Shown here: piece by piece, positions 1 to 7,789 of the stretch
Layout: every line of letters begins with the position of its first letter
Numbering within the stretch: the stretch's first letter is position 1
Source of the DNA: Bradyrhizobium sp. BTAi1
GTDB taxonomy: Bacteria > Pseudomonadota > Alphaproteobacteria > Rhizobiales > Xanthobacteraceae
DNA: 64,000 bases
Assembly (NCBI RefSeq): GCF_000015165.1
Contig: NC_009485.1
Span: 2,520,001 to 2,584,000, forward strand
Direction of reading: 5' to 3'
Notes under the pieces: model-generated
What the model saw: only the letters and a program-made list of their open reading frames with translations
What the model was told of the DNA's origin: nothing
The model's database searches: none
Position numbers and translations under genes: made by a program

Positions 1-1
1 G

Positions 2-508
2 TTGAAGCGGCCGGCAAAGGCAGCGAGCAAGGTCGCGCTGAAGCCGGCCAAGGCTGCTGCGAAGATGGCCGCGAAGGCTGCGGCCAAGCCGGCGAAATCG
101 AACTACGTGCTGGACGATCAGATCGGCTTCATCCTCCGCCAGGTCTGGCAGCGCCATACCATGATCTTCGCGCGCGACATCGGCAGCAACCTGACGCCGA
201 CGCAATGGGCGGCGCTGTCGAAGCTGGTCGAGACGGGTCCGTGCTCGCAAAATCAGCTCGGCCGTCTCACGGCGATGGATGTCGCGACCATCAAGGGCGT
301 GATCGACCGGCTGACTGCGCGCGGCCTGACGGAGACCAGCGCTGACCCGCAGGACGGACGGAGGTTGCTCGTGAGCCTGACCCGTGCCGGCCAGCAGCTC
401 GCGGAGAAGACCGCGCCGCTGGCGCTCGCCATCTCCAAGGAAACGTTGGCCCCACTCGATGCCAAGGAGCGCGAGACGTTGCTGGGGTTGTTGAGCAGGC
501 TGCGATAG
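2..508 (+). CDS. MarR family transcriptional regulator with Lys/Ala-rich N-terminal tail
   Basis: Winged-helix DNA-binding regulator of the MarR family, probably a dimeric repressor. The first readable start is a TTG at base 2, so the true start may lie outside the window. Residues 1-33 are almost entirely Lys, Ala and Pro, resembling a histone H1 tail. The MarR fold follows: the helix-turn-helix around residues 65-105 (TQWAALSKL, SQNQLGRL) and the wing motif DGRRLLVSLT near 120. The core of about 135 residues is normal for the family. The ligand cannot be read from sequence. No operon partner is visible; repeats lie directly downstream. Confidence 0.85.
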   Translation: MKRPAKAASKVALKPAKAAAKMAAKAAAKPAKSNYVLDDQIGFILRQVWQRHTMIFARDIGSNLTPTQWAALSKLVETGPCSQNQLGRLTAMDVATIKGVIDRLTARGLTETSADPQDGRRLLVSLTRAGQQLAEKTAPLALAISKETLAPLDAKERETLLGLLSRLR

Positions 509-539
509 TTGCCGCGAGCGCTGATCTCGTAGGGCGGGC

Positions 540-625
540 AAGACGCATTCGCGCAGCGAATGCGACGTGCCCACCATCCATGTTGCGACGAGATGGTGGG
601 CACATCGCGCACGACGCTGGCGCGT
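540..625. repeat. Intergenic palindromic repeat
   Basis: Inverted arms are visible: cattcgcgcagcgaatg forms one hairpin, and gtgcccaccat pairs with atggtgggcac further on. It lies in non-coding DNA after the MarR gene and resembles dispersed REP-like units of bradyrhizobial genomes (family statement from memory). Confidence 0.55.
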
Positions 626-670
626 CGCGTGCGCCTTTGCCCACCCGACGCGATCTTCATCGAACTTCGG

Positions 671-746
671 CGTCGTTGCGAGCGCAGCGAAGCAATCCAG
701 AGTCACGCGTGACGCCCTGGATTGCTTCGCTGCGCTCGCAATGACG
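671..746. repeat. Long inverted repeat (REP-like), about 30-bp arms
   Basis: The left arm at 671-700 is almost the exact reverse complement of the right arm at 717-746; the core word is ttgcgagcgcagcgaagcaa. It lies between the convergent ends of the MarR and amidohydrolase genes and could act as a bidirectional terminator. The same core recurs at 43910-43990 and, shortened, at 41855-41883. Confidence 0.75.
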
Positions 747-759
747 GAGCTTGTGGCAA

Positions 760-1956
760 CTACTTCGCCACGATCTCCGGGATCTTCGTCGCCGGCGGTG
801 TGTTGCGGCTGCGCTGGGTGCGGACGATGCCGTCGATGATGGTCATGCCGATGCCCGGAAGGTCGCCGAGCTGGACGCTGTCGAGCAGCGTCTTGGCCGG
901 CGAGTGCTGCGCCTTGTCCATGATGACGAAATCGGCGGAGCGTCCGACCTCGATCAGGCCGCAATCGAGCTCGCGCATCCGCGCGGTGTTGCCGGTGGCG
1001 AAGCAGAACGCGATCTCGGCCGGGACGTCACCGAGCGAGGACAGCAGCGACACCATGCGGAGGATGCCGAGCGGCTGCACACCGGAGCCGGCCGGCGCGT
1101 CGGTGCCGAGGATGACGCGGTGGAGATCGTTCATCTCGCGCGCGGTGCGCAAGGTGAACAGGGCCGAGCGCTCATTGCCATTGTGCACCAGTTCGAGGCC
1201 GGCCTTGCAGCCTTCGCAGATGCAGCGGATCTGATCGTCCGGCAAAGCGGTGTGGCCACCATTGATGTGTCCGATCACATCGGTGCCGGCCTCCAGCACC
1301 ACGTCCTTGTCGATCAGGCCGGAACCGGGAATCGAGGGGCCGCCGGTGTGGATGGTGCTCTGGATGCCGTATTTGCGCGCCCAGCCGACCATCTTGCGTG
1401 CGGTCGGGCCGTCCTTGACGCCGCCGTGGCCGACCTCGCCGAGCAGTTTGACGCCGGCGGCGGCGAGCTCCTTGAAGTCGTCCTCGACCATCTCGCATTC
1501 GATGACAGGGGCGCCGGCATGCACCTTCACGCCGCCGGGGCGGAGCGTCCAGAACGCGCGCTGCGCGAAGATCGCCATCGCCTTCAGGCCGACGACGTCG
1601 CGTGGACGGCCCGGCATGTGCACCTCGCCGGCAGAGATCATCGTGGTGACGCCGCCGTGGAGATAGGAGTCGATCCAGTTGCTCTGGTTCTGCCGCGGCG
1701 TCCAGTCGCCGGCGACGGGATGGACGTGGCTGTCGATCAGGCCCGGAGCGACCGTCGTGCCGTGCGCGTCGACGATGGTGGTCGCGCCTTCGGTGTCGAC
1801 ATCCTTATAGCGGCCGATGGCAGTGATCTTGCCGTTCTCGGCGACGATCGTATCGGCATCCAGGATCGGCCGTTCCAGCGCGCCGGACAGCATCAGGCCG
1901 ATGTTGCGGATGACCAGCTTGCTGGGACCGGTCGCTTGCGGCGCGTCATGGGCCAT
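760..1956 (-). CDS. Enamidase-like amidohydrolase
   Basis: A 398-residue metal-dependent hydrolase of the amidohydrolase superfamily. The metal motif HVH is at residues 77-79 (LIDSHVHP), GHINGGHT lies mid-protein, and the catalytic Asp is in LGTDAPAGSG. Along its whole length it matches what I recall of enamidase from Eubacterium barkeri, which hydrolyses 6-oxotetrahydronicotinate to 2-formylglutarate and ammonia: shared words include HGGVTTMISAG, HTGG.SIPGS and SRNTPPA. There is no signal peptide, so it is cytosolic. The natural substrate here is unknown; a cyclic amide or enamide is plausible. No other nicotinate-pathway genes are adjacent. Confidence 0.8.
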   Translation of the reverse strand: MAHDAPQATGPSKLVIRNIGLMLSGALERPILDADTIVAENGKITAIGRYKDVDTEGATTIVDAHGTTVAPGLIDSHVHPVAGDWTPRQNQSNWIDSYLHGGVTTMISAGEVHMPGRPRDVVGLKAMAIFAQRAFWTLRPGGVKVHAGAPVIECEMVEDDFKELAAAGVKLLGEVGHGGVKDGPTARKMVGWARKYGIQSTIHTGGPSIPGSGLIDKDVVLEAGTDVIGHINGGHTALPDDQIRCICEGCKAGLELVHNGNERSALFTLRTAREMNDLHRVILGTDAPAGSGVQPLGILRMVSLLSSLGDVPAEIAFCFATGNTARMRELDCGLIEVGRSADFVIMDKAQHSPAKTLLDSVQLGDLPGIGMTIIDGIVRTQRSRNTPPATKIPEIVAK

Positions 1957-2276
1957 CGGAATGTCCTTCTCTCCAGACGAAGCATTTGGCGGCAGTTTGC
2001 GCCGGCACGCGGCGCAGCATCAAGCCGGTTGTGGTCATTCGTACACGAATGAACTCGGCCGGCAAGCGGCGGTGTTGCACGAAGATTCGGCGCGATTTGC
2101 CTGTATCAGGTTCACGGGCCTCGGGGGTCGAGACGCGCCGCAAGGCGGCGCTCCTCGCCATGAGGGTTGAGGTCTCGTCGCGAACTGATCCCTCGTCCTG
2201 AGGCGCCCGCCACAGGCGGGGGTCTCGAAGGACGGCCAAGCAGGAGCTGTAGCTCCAGCGGTGTCGAAAGACCTGT
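1957..2276. repeat. Intergenic stretch with two palindromic repeat units
   Basis: No supportable gene. At 2118-2167 a unit with inner hairpin gcgccgcaaggcggcgc is flanked by gcctcggggg and ccatgaggg. A related unit lies at 2198-2260 (gcgcccgccacaggcggg). The amidohydrolase promoter should lie in the left part, but I see no clear boxes. Confidence 0.5.
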
Positions 2277-3194
2277 CTACCGCAGCGTCGGAATGTAAAA
2301 TGCCTGGCGGAAATAGGAGCGGAACACCTCCATGGCCGGCGTGAACTCGATATTGCGCCGCCAGGCGAGGCCGACATCCATCGCGGGCACCGGATCGCTC
2401 AGCACGATGGTCTCGATCCGCCGGCCCTCCAGCGACCAGGGCCGCAGCACCATGTCGGAGAGGATCGCGACGCCCTGGCCGTTGGCGACCATCGACCGCA
2501 CTGCTTCGACCGAGGACGTCCGGAGGACGACGTTCGGTTGGAACGCCGTCTTGTTCCAGTATTTGAGCGATGTGTGCGCAGCCTCGTCGACCGTCAGCAT
2601 GATGTAGGGCTCGGCGGCCACGTCCTTCAGCGAGACGGATTCCCGCTGCAGCAGCGGGTGTTTCGACGGCACCCACAGCCGCCGCCGCGAGCCGATCAAG
2701 GTCTCCATCGTGAGATCCGGGTTCTGCACGTTCGACGTCAGCAGCACCGCAACGTCGTAGCGGTTCGACAGCAGGCCTTCCTCGATCGCCTCGCGCGTCA
2801 GCTCGAACAGCTGGATGTTGAGCCGCGGATAATGCCGCTTCAGCCGCTCGAGATGGTTCGGCAGGAAGTAGCCGATCACCGTGTAGGTTGCCGCCAGCGT
2901 GAGGCTGCCTTCGACGTCGCCGGCGGGGACCCGCAGCGATGTCGCCTCCTCGACCTTGTTGAGGATGTCGTAGGCGTGAAACAGGAATTGCCGCCCGATC
3001 GGCGTCAGCTCCATGCCCTGTGGCGATCGGCTGAACAGCTCGGCGCCGACGATCTCCTCGAGCTCCTTGATTGAGGTGGTGATCGCCGATTGCGAGATCG
3101 ACAGGGCCGAGGCGGCCTGGGTGATCTGGCCCTGTTCGGCGGTCGCGACGAAATAGCGGATCTGACGCAGGCTGATCGCCACGCAAAACTCCAT
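2277..3194 (-). CDS. LysR family transcriptional regulator
   Basis: A 305-residue LysR-type regulator. The N-terminal helix-turn-helix runs over about residues 5-63 (LRQIRYFVATAEQGQITQAA, SISQSAITTSIKELE), followed by the periplasmic-binding-like effector domain. I chose the ATG at 3194 (MEFCVAISLRQ) because an upstream in-frame start would add a Cys-rich segment unlike LysR N-termini. It is transcribed divergently from the pxp/biotin operon across an AT-rich gap, the classic arrangement for a LysR activator of the neighbouring operon, so that operon is its likely target. The inducer is unknown. Confidence 0.88.
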   Translation of the reverse strand: MEFCVAISLRQIRYFVATAEQGQITQAASALSISQSAITTSIKELEEIVGAELFSRSPQGMELTPIGRQFLFHAYDILNKVEEATSLRVPAGDVEGSLTLAATYTVIGYFLPNHLERLKRHYPRLNIQLFELTREAIEEGLLSNRYDVAVLLTSNVQNPDLTMETLIGSRRRLWVPSKHPLLQRESVSLKDVAAEPYIMLTVDEAAHTSLKYWNKTAFQPNVVLRTSSVEAVRSMVANGQGVAILSDMVLRPWSLEGRRIETIVLSDPVPAMDVGLAWRRNIEFTPAMEVFRSYFRQAFYIPTLR

Positions 3195-3467
3195 TGGAAA
3201 ATCAGAACAACAATATACCAATATTCTTAAAAATGAAATCGAACAAAGCTTGTGCATCCTGCACTGCAAACGGGCGGCAGTATTTACGATGCAAAAACAG
3301 AGACTTGTTCTGACGCAGCGCGTAATCGCTATTCAATGGGAGATCAAAAAAACTGAAAATGGGTTTCCAACAATAATAATTTTCAATGGGAGATTGGACC
3401 CCTAACGTCCGGCTCATCGCCCGTCGCGGTTTCGCGTGATGCGGCGATGCCAGTGAGGGGAGCAGCC
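3195..3467. promoter_or_regulatory. Divergent promoter region with 13-bp direct repeats
   Basis: AT-rich intergenic DNA between the LysR gene and pxpA. The word ttcaatgggagat occurs at 3332-3344 and again at 3382-3394, 50 bp apart (about five helical turns). A related caatggag word in the opposite sense overlaps the LysR start. Same-face repeats in a divergent LysR promoter are plausible operator half-sites (inference). Confidence 0.55.
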
Positions 3468-4265
3468 GTGCCGCTGAAGACTGTCGATATCAATTGCGAT
3501 CTGGGCGAGGCGTTCGGCTCCTGGCGGCTGAGCGACGCCGAGGACGCCAAGCTGATGGAGCTGATCAGCTCGGCGAACATCGCTGCCGGCTTTCACGCCG
3601 GCGACCCCAACCTGATGGACACCACGGTGCGGCTCGCGACCCAGCATGGCGTCGGCATCGGGGCGCATCCCGGCTATCGCGATCTCCAGGGTTTCGGCCG
3701 CCGTCGCATCGATGGTTCGGCCGACGAGCTGATCAACGACATCGTCTACCAGGTCGGCGCTATCCGCGAATTCGCCCGCCGGCACGGCGGCACCTTGCAG
3801 CACGTCAAGCCGCATGGCGCGCTCTACATGGAGCTCGCCGCCAATGAGCAGCTGTCGCGCTCCTTCATCAAGCTGATGCGCACGGTGGCGCCGAATTCCT
3901 TCGTGTTCTGCATGGACATCTCGGTGACCTATCGCGTCGCCGTCGAAGCCGGTCAGCCGGTCATCCGCGAGTTCTATGCCGACCGCGACTACGACCGCTC
4001 CGGCTCGATCGTGTTCACCCGCCACGGCAAGAAGCTCGATCCGCAGGGCGTCGCCGACAAGGTGCTGCGCGCCTGCCAGACCGGCAAGGTCCGCACCATC
4101 GACGGCGACGATATCGACATCGCCTTCGAGTCGATCTGCTTCCACTCGGATACGCCAGGCGCCTTCGAGATCGCCAGCGCGATGCGCCAGACGCTGATCG
4201 CCAACGGCATCCGCATCGCGCCCGTCTCCGACATCGTTCCCCAGAAACCGCAGAGCGAATCCTGA
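3468..4265 (+). CDS. pxpA: 5-oxoprolinase subunit A (LamB/YcsF family)
   Basis: LamB/YcsF family protein, the PxpA subunit of prokaryotic 5-oxoprolinase, which with PxpBC opens 5-oxoproline to glutamate using ATP. Family signatures are [11 protein letters not shown] near the N-terminus, [11 protein letters not shown] and VKPHGALY. I prefer the GTG at 3468 because gaggggag lies a few bases upstream; an ATG at 3447 would add seven residues. At 265 residues it is slightly longer than the E. coli protein. It is the first gene of a tightly packed operon, with the biotin carrier gene beginning three bases after its stop. Confidence 0.9.
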   Translation: MPLKTVDINCDLGEAFGSWRLSDAEDAKLMELISSANIAAGFHAGDPNLMDTTVRLATQHGVGIGAHPGYRDLQGFGRRRIDGSADELINDIVYQVGAIREFARRHGGTLQHVKPHGALYMELAANEQLSRSFIKLMRTVAPNSFVFCMDISVTYRVAVEAGQPVIREFYADRDYDRSGSIVFTRHGKKLDPQGVADKVLRACQTGKVRTIDGDDIDIAFESICFHSDTPGAFEIASAMRQTLIANGIRIAPVSDIVPQKPQSES

Positions 4266-4268
4266 CCC

Positions 4269-4508
4269 ATGAGCATCGAGATCAAGTCCCCGCTGCCTGG
4301 CGTGTTCTATCGCAAGCCCTCGCCGGAGAGCGCGCCGTTCAAGAATGATGGCGACGCGGTCGCGGCCGACGACGTGATCGGCCTCGTCGAGGTGATGAAG
4401 TCGTTCCATGAGGTCAAGGCGGGCGTCGCAGGCAAGAACATCCGCTTCAGCGTCGATGATGCCGATGCGATCATGGCGGGGCAGGTGATTGCCGAGGTCG
4501 AGGCATGA
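4269..4508 (+). CDS. Biotin carboxyl carrier protein (stand-alone biotinyl domain)
   Basis: A 79-residue biotinyl/lipoyl domain without the long N-terminal part of AccB. The biotinylation site is EVMKS with Lys44; the canonical EAMKM is changed on both sides of the VMK. It presumably carries carboxybiotin between the biotin carboxylase encoded next and a carboxyltransferase, likely PxpB/PxpC of the same operon. The last four bases overlap the biotin carboxylase start (ATGA). Confidence 0.87.
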   Translation: MSIEIKSPLPGVFYRKPSPESAPFKNDGDAVAADDVIGLVEVMKSFHEVKAGVAGKNIRFSVDDADAIMAGQVIAEVEA

Positions 4509-5887
4509 CCTTGCGCTCGGTCCTGATCGCCAACCGGGGCGAGATCGCGGTGCGGATCATCCGCGCGGCGAAGGCGCTCGGCCTGCGCACCGTGCTCGCG
4601 CACAGCATCGCGGACAAGGAGTCGCTCGCCGCACAGCTCGCCGACGAGACGGTCGAGATCGGGCCGCCGGCCGCGAAGAAATCCTATCTCAACATCGAGG
4701 CCGTGGTGAACGCGGCGAAGTCGGCCAAGGTCGACGCCGTGCATCCCGGCTACGGCTTCCTGGCCGAGAATGCCGAATTCGCCGAGGCCGTCACGGCAGC
4801 CGGCATCGTCTTCGTCGGTCCGAGCGCGGAAGCGATCCGGCTGCTCGGCGACAAGGTGATGGCGCGGCAGGTCGCGGCGCTGGCCGGCGTCCCGACGGTG
4901 CCTGGCTCGGATGGTCGCGTCACCGATCTCGACGCGGCGATCACCATCGCCAACAGCATCGGTTACCCCGTGATGATCAAGGCCGCGGCCGGTGGCGGCG
5001 GGCGCGGCATCCGCATCGTCGGCGATGCCGAGGAGTTCGCGCGGCAATTCCCGCAGGCCTCGAGCGAAGCCGCGGCCGCCTTCGGCGACGGCGGACTCTA
5101 TATCGAGAAGGTCATCGAGCGTGCCCGCCATGTCGAGGTGCAGATCCTCGGCGACGGCCATGATGTCGTCCACTGCTATGAGCGCGAATGCTCGCTGCAG
5201 CGGCGGCGGCAGAAGGTGTGGGAAGAGGCGCCGGCGGTCGGGCTTCCCGACGATGTCCGGCAGCGGCTCTGCGCCAGCGCCGTCGCGCTCGGCCGCGCCG
5301 TCGGCTATAGCGGCGCAGGCACAGTCGAATATCTCTACGACGACGCGACGAGCGCGTTCTACTTCATCGAGGTCAACACCCGCATCCAGGTCGAGCATCC
5401 CGTGACCGAGATGATCACCGGTATCGACCTGGTGCAGGAGATGCTGACAATCGCCGGCGGCGCCAGGCTGTCGGTCGCGCAGGACGACATCCGCATCCAG
5501 GGGCACGCCATCGAGTGCCGGATCAATGCCGAGGACCCGCACAAGGGCTTCATGCCCGCGCCCGGCACGATCGAGCGGCTCGTCGTGCCGGATGGCGAAG
5601 GCATCCGCTTCGATACACTGCTGTTCGAAGGCTATGCGGTGCCGCCGTTCTACGATTCGCTGCTCGGCAAGCTGATCGTGCGCGGCGCCGATCGCGCCGA
5701 CTGCCTCGCGCGTCTGCGCACCGCTCTCGACGGTCTCGTGATCACCGGCATTCCCACGACGATTCCGCTGCATGCCGCGCTGGCGCGTGATGCCAGCGTC
5801 GCCGACGGCCGCACCCACACCCGCTTCCTCGAGCCATGGCTCGAGACCGATTTCGCGCAGCTTGCCCGCGCCAGGGAGGACGCCTGA
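4505..5887 (+). CDS. Biotin carboxylase
   Basis: A 460-residue ATP-grasp biotin carboxylase, which carboxylates biotin on the carrier using ATP and bicarbonate. Visible are the N-terminal LIANRGEIAVRII, the glycine loop AAAGGGGRGI near residue 160, ERECSLQRRRQK, and the catalytic segment EVNTRIQVEHPVTE. All are AccC hallmarks and the length is typical. It overlaps the carrier gene by four bases and the pxpB start by one. Because it sits inside a pxp operon, it probably serves a dedicated complex rather than acetyl-CoA carboxylase (inference); the AccC name alone would mislead. Confidence 0.9.
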   Translation: MTLRSVLIANRGEIAVRIIRAAKALGLRTVLAHSIADKESLAAQLADETVEIGPPAAKKSYLNIEAVVNAAKSAKVDAVHPGYGFLAENAEFAEAVTAAGIVFVGPSAEAIRLLGDKVMARQVAALAGVPTVPGSDGRVTDLDAAITIANSIGYPVMIKAAAGGGGRGIRIVGDAEEFARQFPQASSEAAAAFGDGGLYIEKVIERARHVEVQILGDGHDVVHCYERECSLQRRRQKVWEEAPAVGLPDDVRQRLCASAVALGRAVGYSGAGTVEYLYDDATSAFYFIEVNTRIQVEHPVTEMITGIDLVQEMLTIAGGARLSVAQDDIRIQGHAIECRINAEDPHKGFMPAPGTIERLVVPDGEGIRFDTLLFEGYAVPPFYDSLLGKLIVRGADRADCLARLRTALDGLVITGIPTTIPLHAALARDASVADGRTHTRFLEPWLETDFAQLARAREDA

Positions 5888-6756
5888 TGACCACCCGCTA
5901 CTCGTTCGGGGGTGACGAGCATCTCTTCGTCGAATGCGACGAGGCGATGTCGCTCGACGCCTTCTTCAAGAGCCTGTCGATGACCAACGCGATCCGCGAC
6001 GCCGCCATCAAGGGCGTCACGGAGATCTGCCCGGCCAATGCCTCGTTCCAGATCAAGTTCGATCCGGACGTGATCAAGCCGGGCGACATTCTGAAAGAGG
6101 TGCAGGGCATCGAGAGCGCGGCCGCGAAGACTGAGCCCGTCATCAAGACCCGCATCATCGAGATTCCGGTGTTCTATCAGGACCCCTGGACGCACGAGAC
6201 CCTGATGCGCTTCCGCGAGCGGCACCAGGACCCGACCGCGACCGATCTCGAATATGCCGCCCGCGTCAACGGCCTCGCCGATGTCGACGCCTTCATCAAG
6301 GCGCATAGCGGCTCGCCCTGGTTCGTCTCGATGGTCGGCTTCGTCGCGGGCCTGCCGTTCATGTACCAGATGGTCGAGCGTCAGAAGCAGCTCCAGGTGC
6401 CGAAATATCTGCGGCCCCGGACCGACACGCCGAAGCTGACGATCGGCCATGGCGGCTGCTTCTCCTGCATCTATTCGGTGCGCGGCGCCGGCGGCTACCA
6501 GATGTTCGGCATCACGCCGATGCCGATCTTCGATCCCGAGCAGAGCATCTCGTATCTGCGCGACTTCATGGTGTTCTTCCGCCCCGGCGACATCGTCAAG
6601 TTCAAGCCGATCAAGCAGGACGAATATGACCACGCGCTCGGCGATGTCGCCTCCGGCCGCTTCGCGCCTGTCATTCGCGACGTCACCTTCGACTTCCGCG
6701 ATTTCCAGAAGGACATGACCGGCTACAACGCCAAGCTGGAAGGAGCGCTGGCATGA
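5887..6756 (+). CDS. pxpB: 5-oxoprolinase subunit B / carboxyltransferase domain (KipI family)
   Basis: A 289-residue protein of the allophanate hydrolase subunit 1 / KipI family. Recognisable are the HLFVECDEAMSLD start, the central FVAGLPFMYQM segment corresponding to the G-F-x-P-G-F region of the family, and a C-terminal FRPGDIVKFKPI. In urea carboxylase the same fold forms half of the carboxyltransferase, the other half being the PxpC/KipA fold. The ATG at 5887 overlaps the preceding stop; an upstream in-frame ATG would lie deep inside the carboxylase gene. It is longer than E. coli PxpB, with about 60 extra N-terminal residues. Confidence 0.85.
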   Translation: MTTRYSFGGDEHLFVECDEAMSLDAFFKSLSMTNAIRDAAIKGVTEICPANASFQIKFDPDVIKPGDILKEVQGIESAAAKTEPVIKTRIIEIPVFYQDPWTHETLMRFRERHQDPTATDLEYAARVNGLADVDAFIKAHSGSPWFVSMVGFVAGLPFMYQMVERQKQLQVPKYLRPRTDTPKLTIGHGGCFSCIYSVRGAGGYQMFGITPMPIFDPEQSISYLRDFMVFFRPGDIVKFKPIKQDEYDHALGDVASGRFAPVIRDVTFDFRDFQKDMTGYNAKLEGALA

Positions 6757-7724
6757 CCATCAAGGTGCTTCACCCGGGCCTGTCGACCACGGTGCAGGAT
6801 CTCGGCCGTCCCGGCTACTTCCATCTCGGCATTCCCGTCGGCGGCGCCATGGACCGCCTCGCACTGCGCGCCGCCAATCTGCTGGTCGGCAATGACGAGG
6901 GCGCAGCCTGCCTCGAGGCCGTGTTCATCGGGCCGCAGCTGGAGTTCACGGCGCCCGCGCGCATCGCGGTGACCGGCGCTGACATGCCGATCAAGCTCGA
7001 CGGCGTCGAACAACCCGGCTGGACCGCGCTCGCGGTCAAGGCCGGGCAGGTGCTCAGTTTCGACTATCTGAAGAGCGGCGCGCGCATCATCATCGCGGTC
7101 GCGGGCGGCATCGATGTGCCGCTGGCGCTCGGCAGCCGCTCGACCTATCCGATCGGTGCGCTCGGCGGCTTCAAGGGCCGGGCGATCGCGGCCGGCGACG
7201 AATTGCCCGTCGGCGCTGCGGCCAGCGGCAAGGCTGGCGCGAGTGTGCCGGAGGCCTTGCGCCGCAAGCCCGGCCATCCGGCCGAGCTGCGCGTGCTGCC
7301 GGGGCTGTACTGGCATCGCATTCTGCCGGAGTCGCAACAGAGCTTCTTCGCCGACCAGTGGAAGGTCGCGCCCGAGGCGGACCGCATGGGCTATCGCTTC
7401 CGCGGCGGCCAGGCGCTGCAATTCGTCGAGCGCGAGCAGCCGTTCGGGGCCGGCTCCGATCCGTCCAACATCGTCGACAGCTGCTATCCCTATGGCTCGA
7501 TCCAGGTGCCGGGCGGCAAGGAGCCGATCATCCTGCATCGCGACGCCGTCTCCGGCGGCGGCTATTTCATGGTCGGCACGGTGATCTCGGCCGACATGGA
7601 CCTGATCGGCCAGCTGCAGCCGAACATGCCGACGCGCTTCGTCGAGATCGACATGGATGGCGCGCTCGCAGCGCGCGCCGATCGCAAAGCTCTTCTGCAG
7701 AAGATCCGGGCGGCATTGGCCTGA
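6753..7724 (+). CDS. pxpC: 5-oxoprolinase subunit C / biotin-dependent carboxyltransferase (KipA family)
   Basis: A 323-residue KipA/allophanate hydrolase subunit 2 family protein, partner of the KipI-type protein encoded immediately before it (four-base overlap). Family signatures are the N-terminal LSTTVQDLGRPGYFHLGIPVGGAMD, of which TVQDLGRPG and GGAMD are most diagnostic, RAANLLVGN, VAGGIDVPLALGSRST and a C-terminal IILHRDAVSGGGY. With PxpB it would form either 5-oxoprolinase or a biotin-dependent carboxyltransferase. It is the last gene of the coupled operon; the ABC transporter binding protein follows 65 bp later. Confidence 0.9.
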   Translation: MTIKVLHPGLSTTVQDLGRPGYFHLGIPVGGAMDRLALRAANLLVGNDEGAACLEAVFIGPQLEFTAPARIAVTGADMPIKLDGVEQPGWTALAVKAGQVLSFDYLKSGARIIIAVAGGIDVPLALGSRSTYPIGALGGFKGRAIAAGDELPVGAAASGKAGASVPEALRRKPGHPAELRVLPGLYWHRILPESQQSFFADQWKVAPEADRMGYRFRGGQALQFVEREQPFGAGSDPSNIVDSCYPYGSIQVPGGKEPIILHRDAVSGGGYFMVGTVISADMDLIGQLQPNMPTRFVEIDMDGALAARADRKALLQKIRAALA

Positions 7725-7789
7725 CCGCACGCGGGTGCGGGCAGGCCGGTGTCGGGTTTCCACGAGTGAGATGACAAAGGGGTAGTTCA

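Noticed and set aside
2085..2130. tgtatcaggttcacggg, in reverse resembling the conserved TPP riboswitch 3' segment
   Set aside because: The CUGAGA part and the second helix are missing, and the words lie beside a palindromic repeat; the downstream gene is not a thiamine gene.
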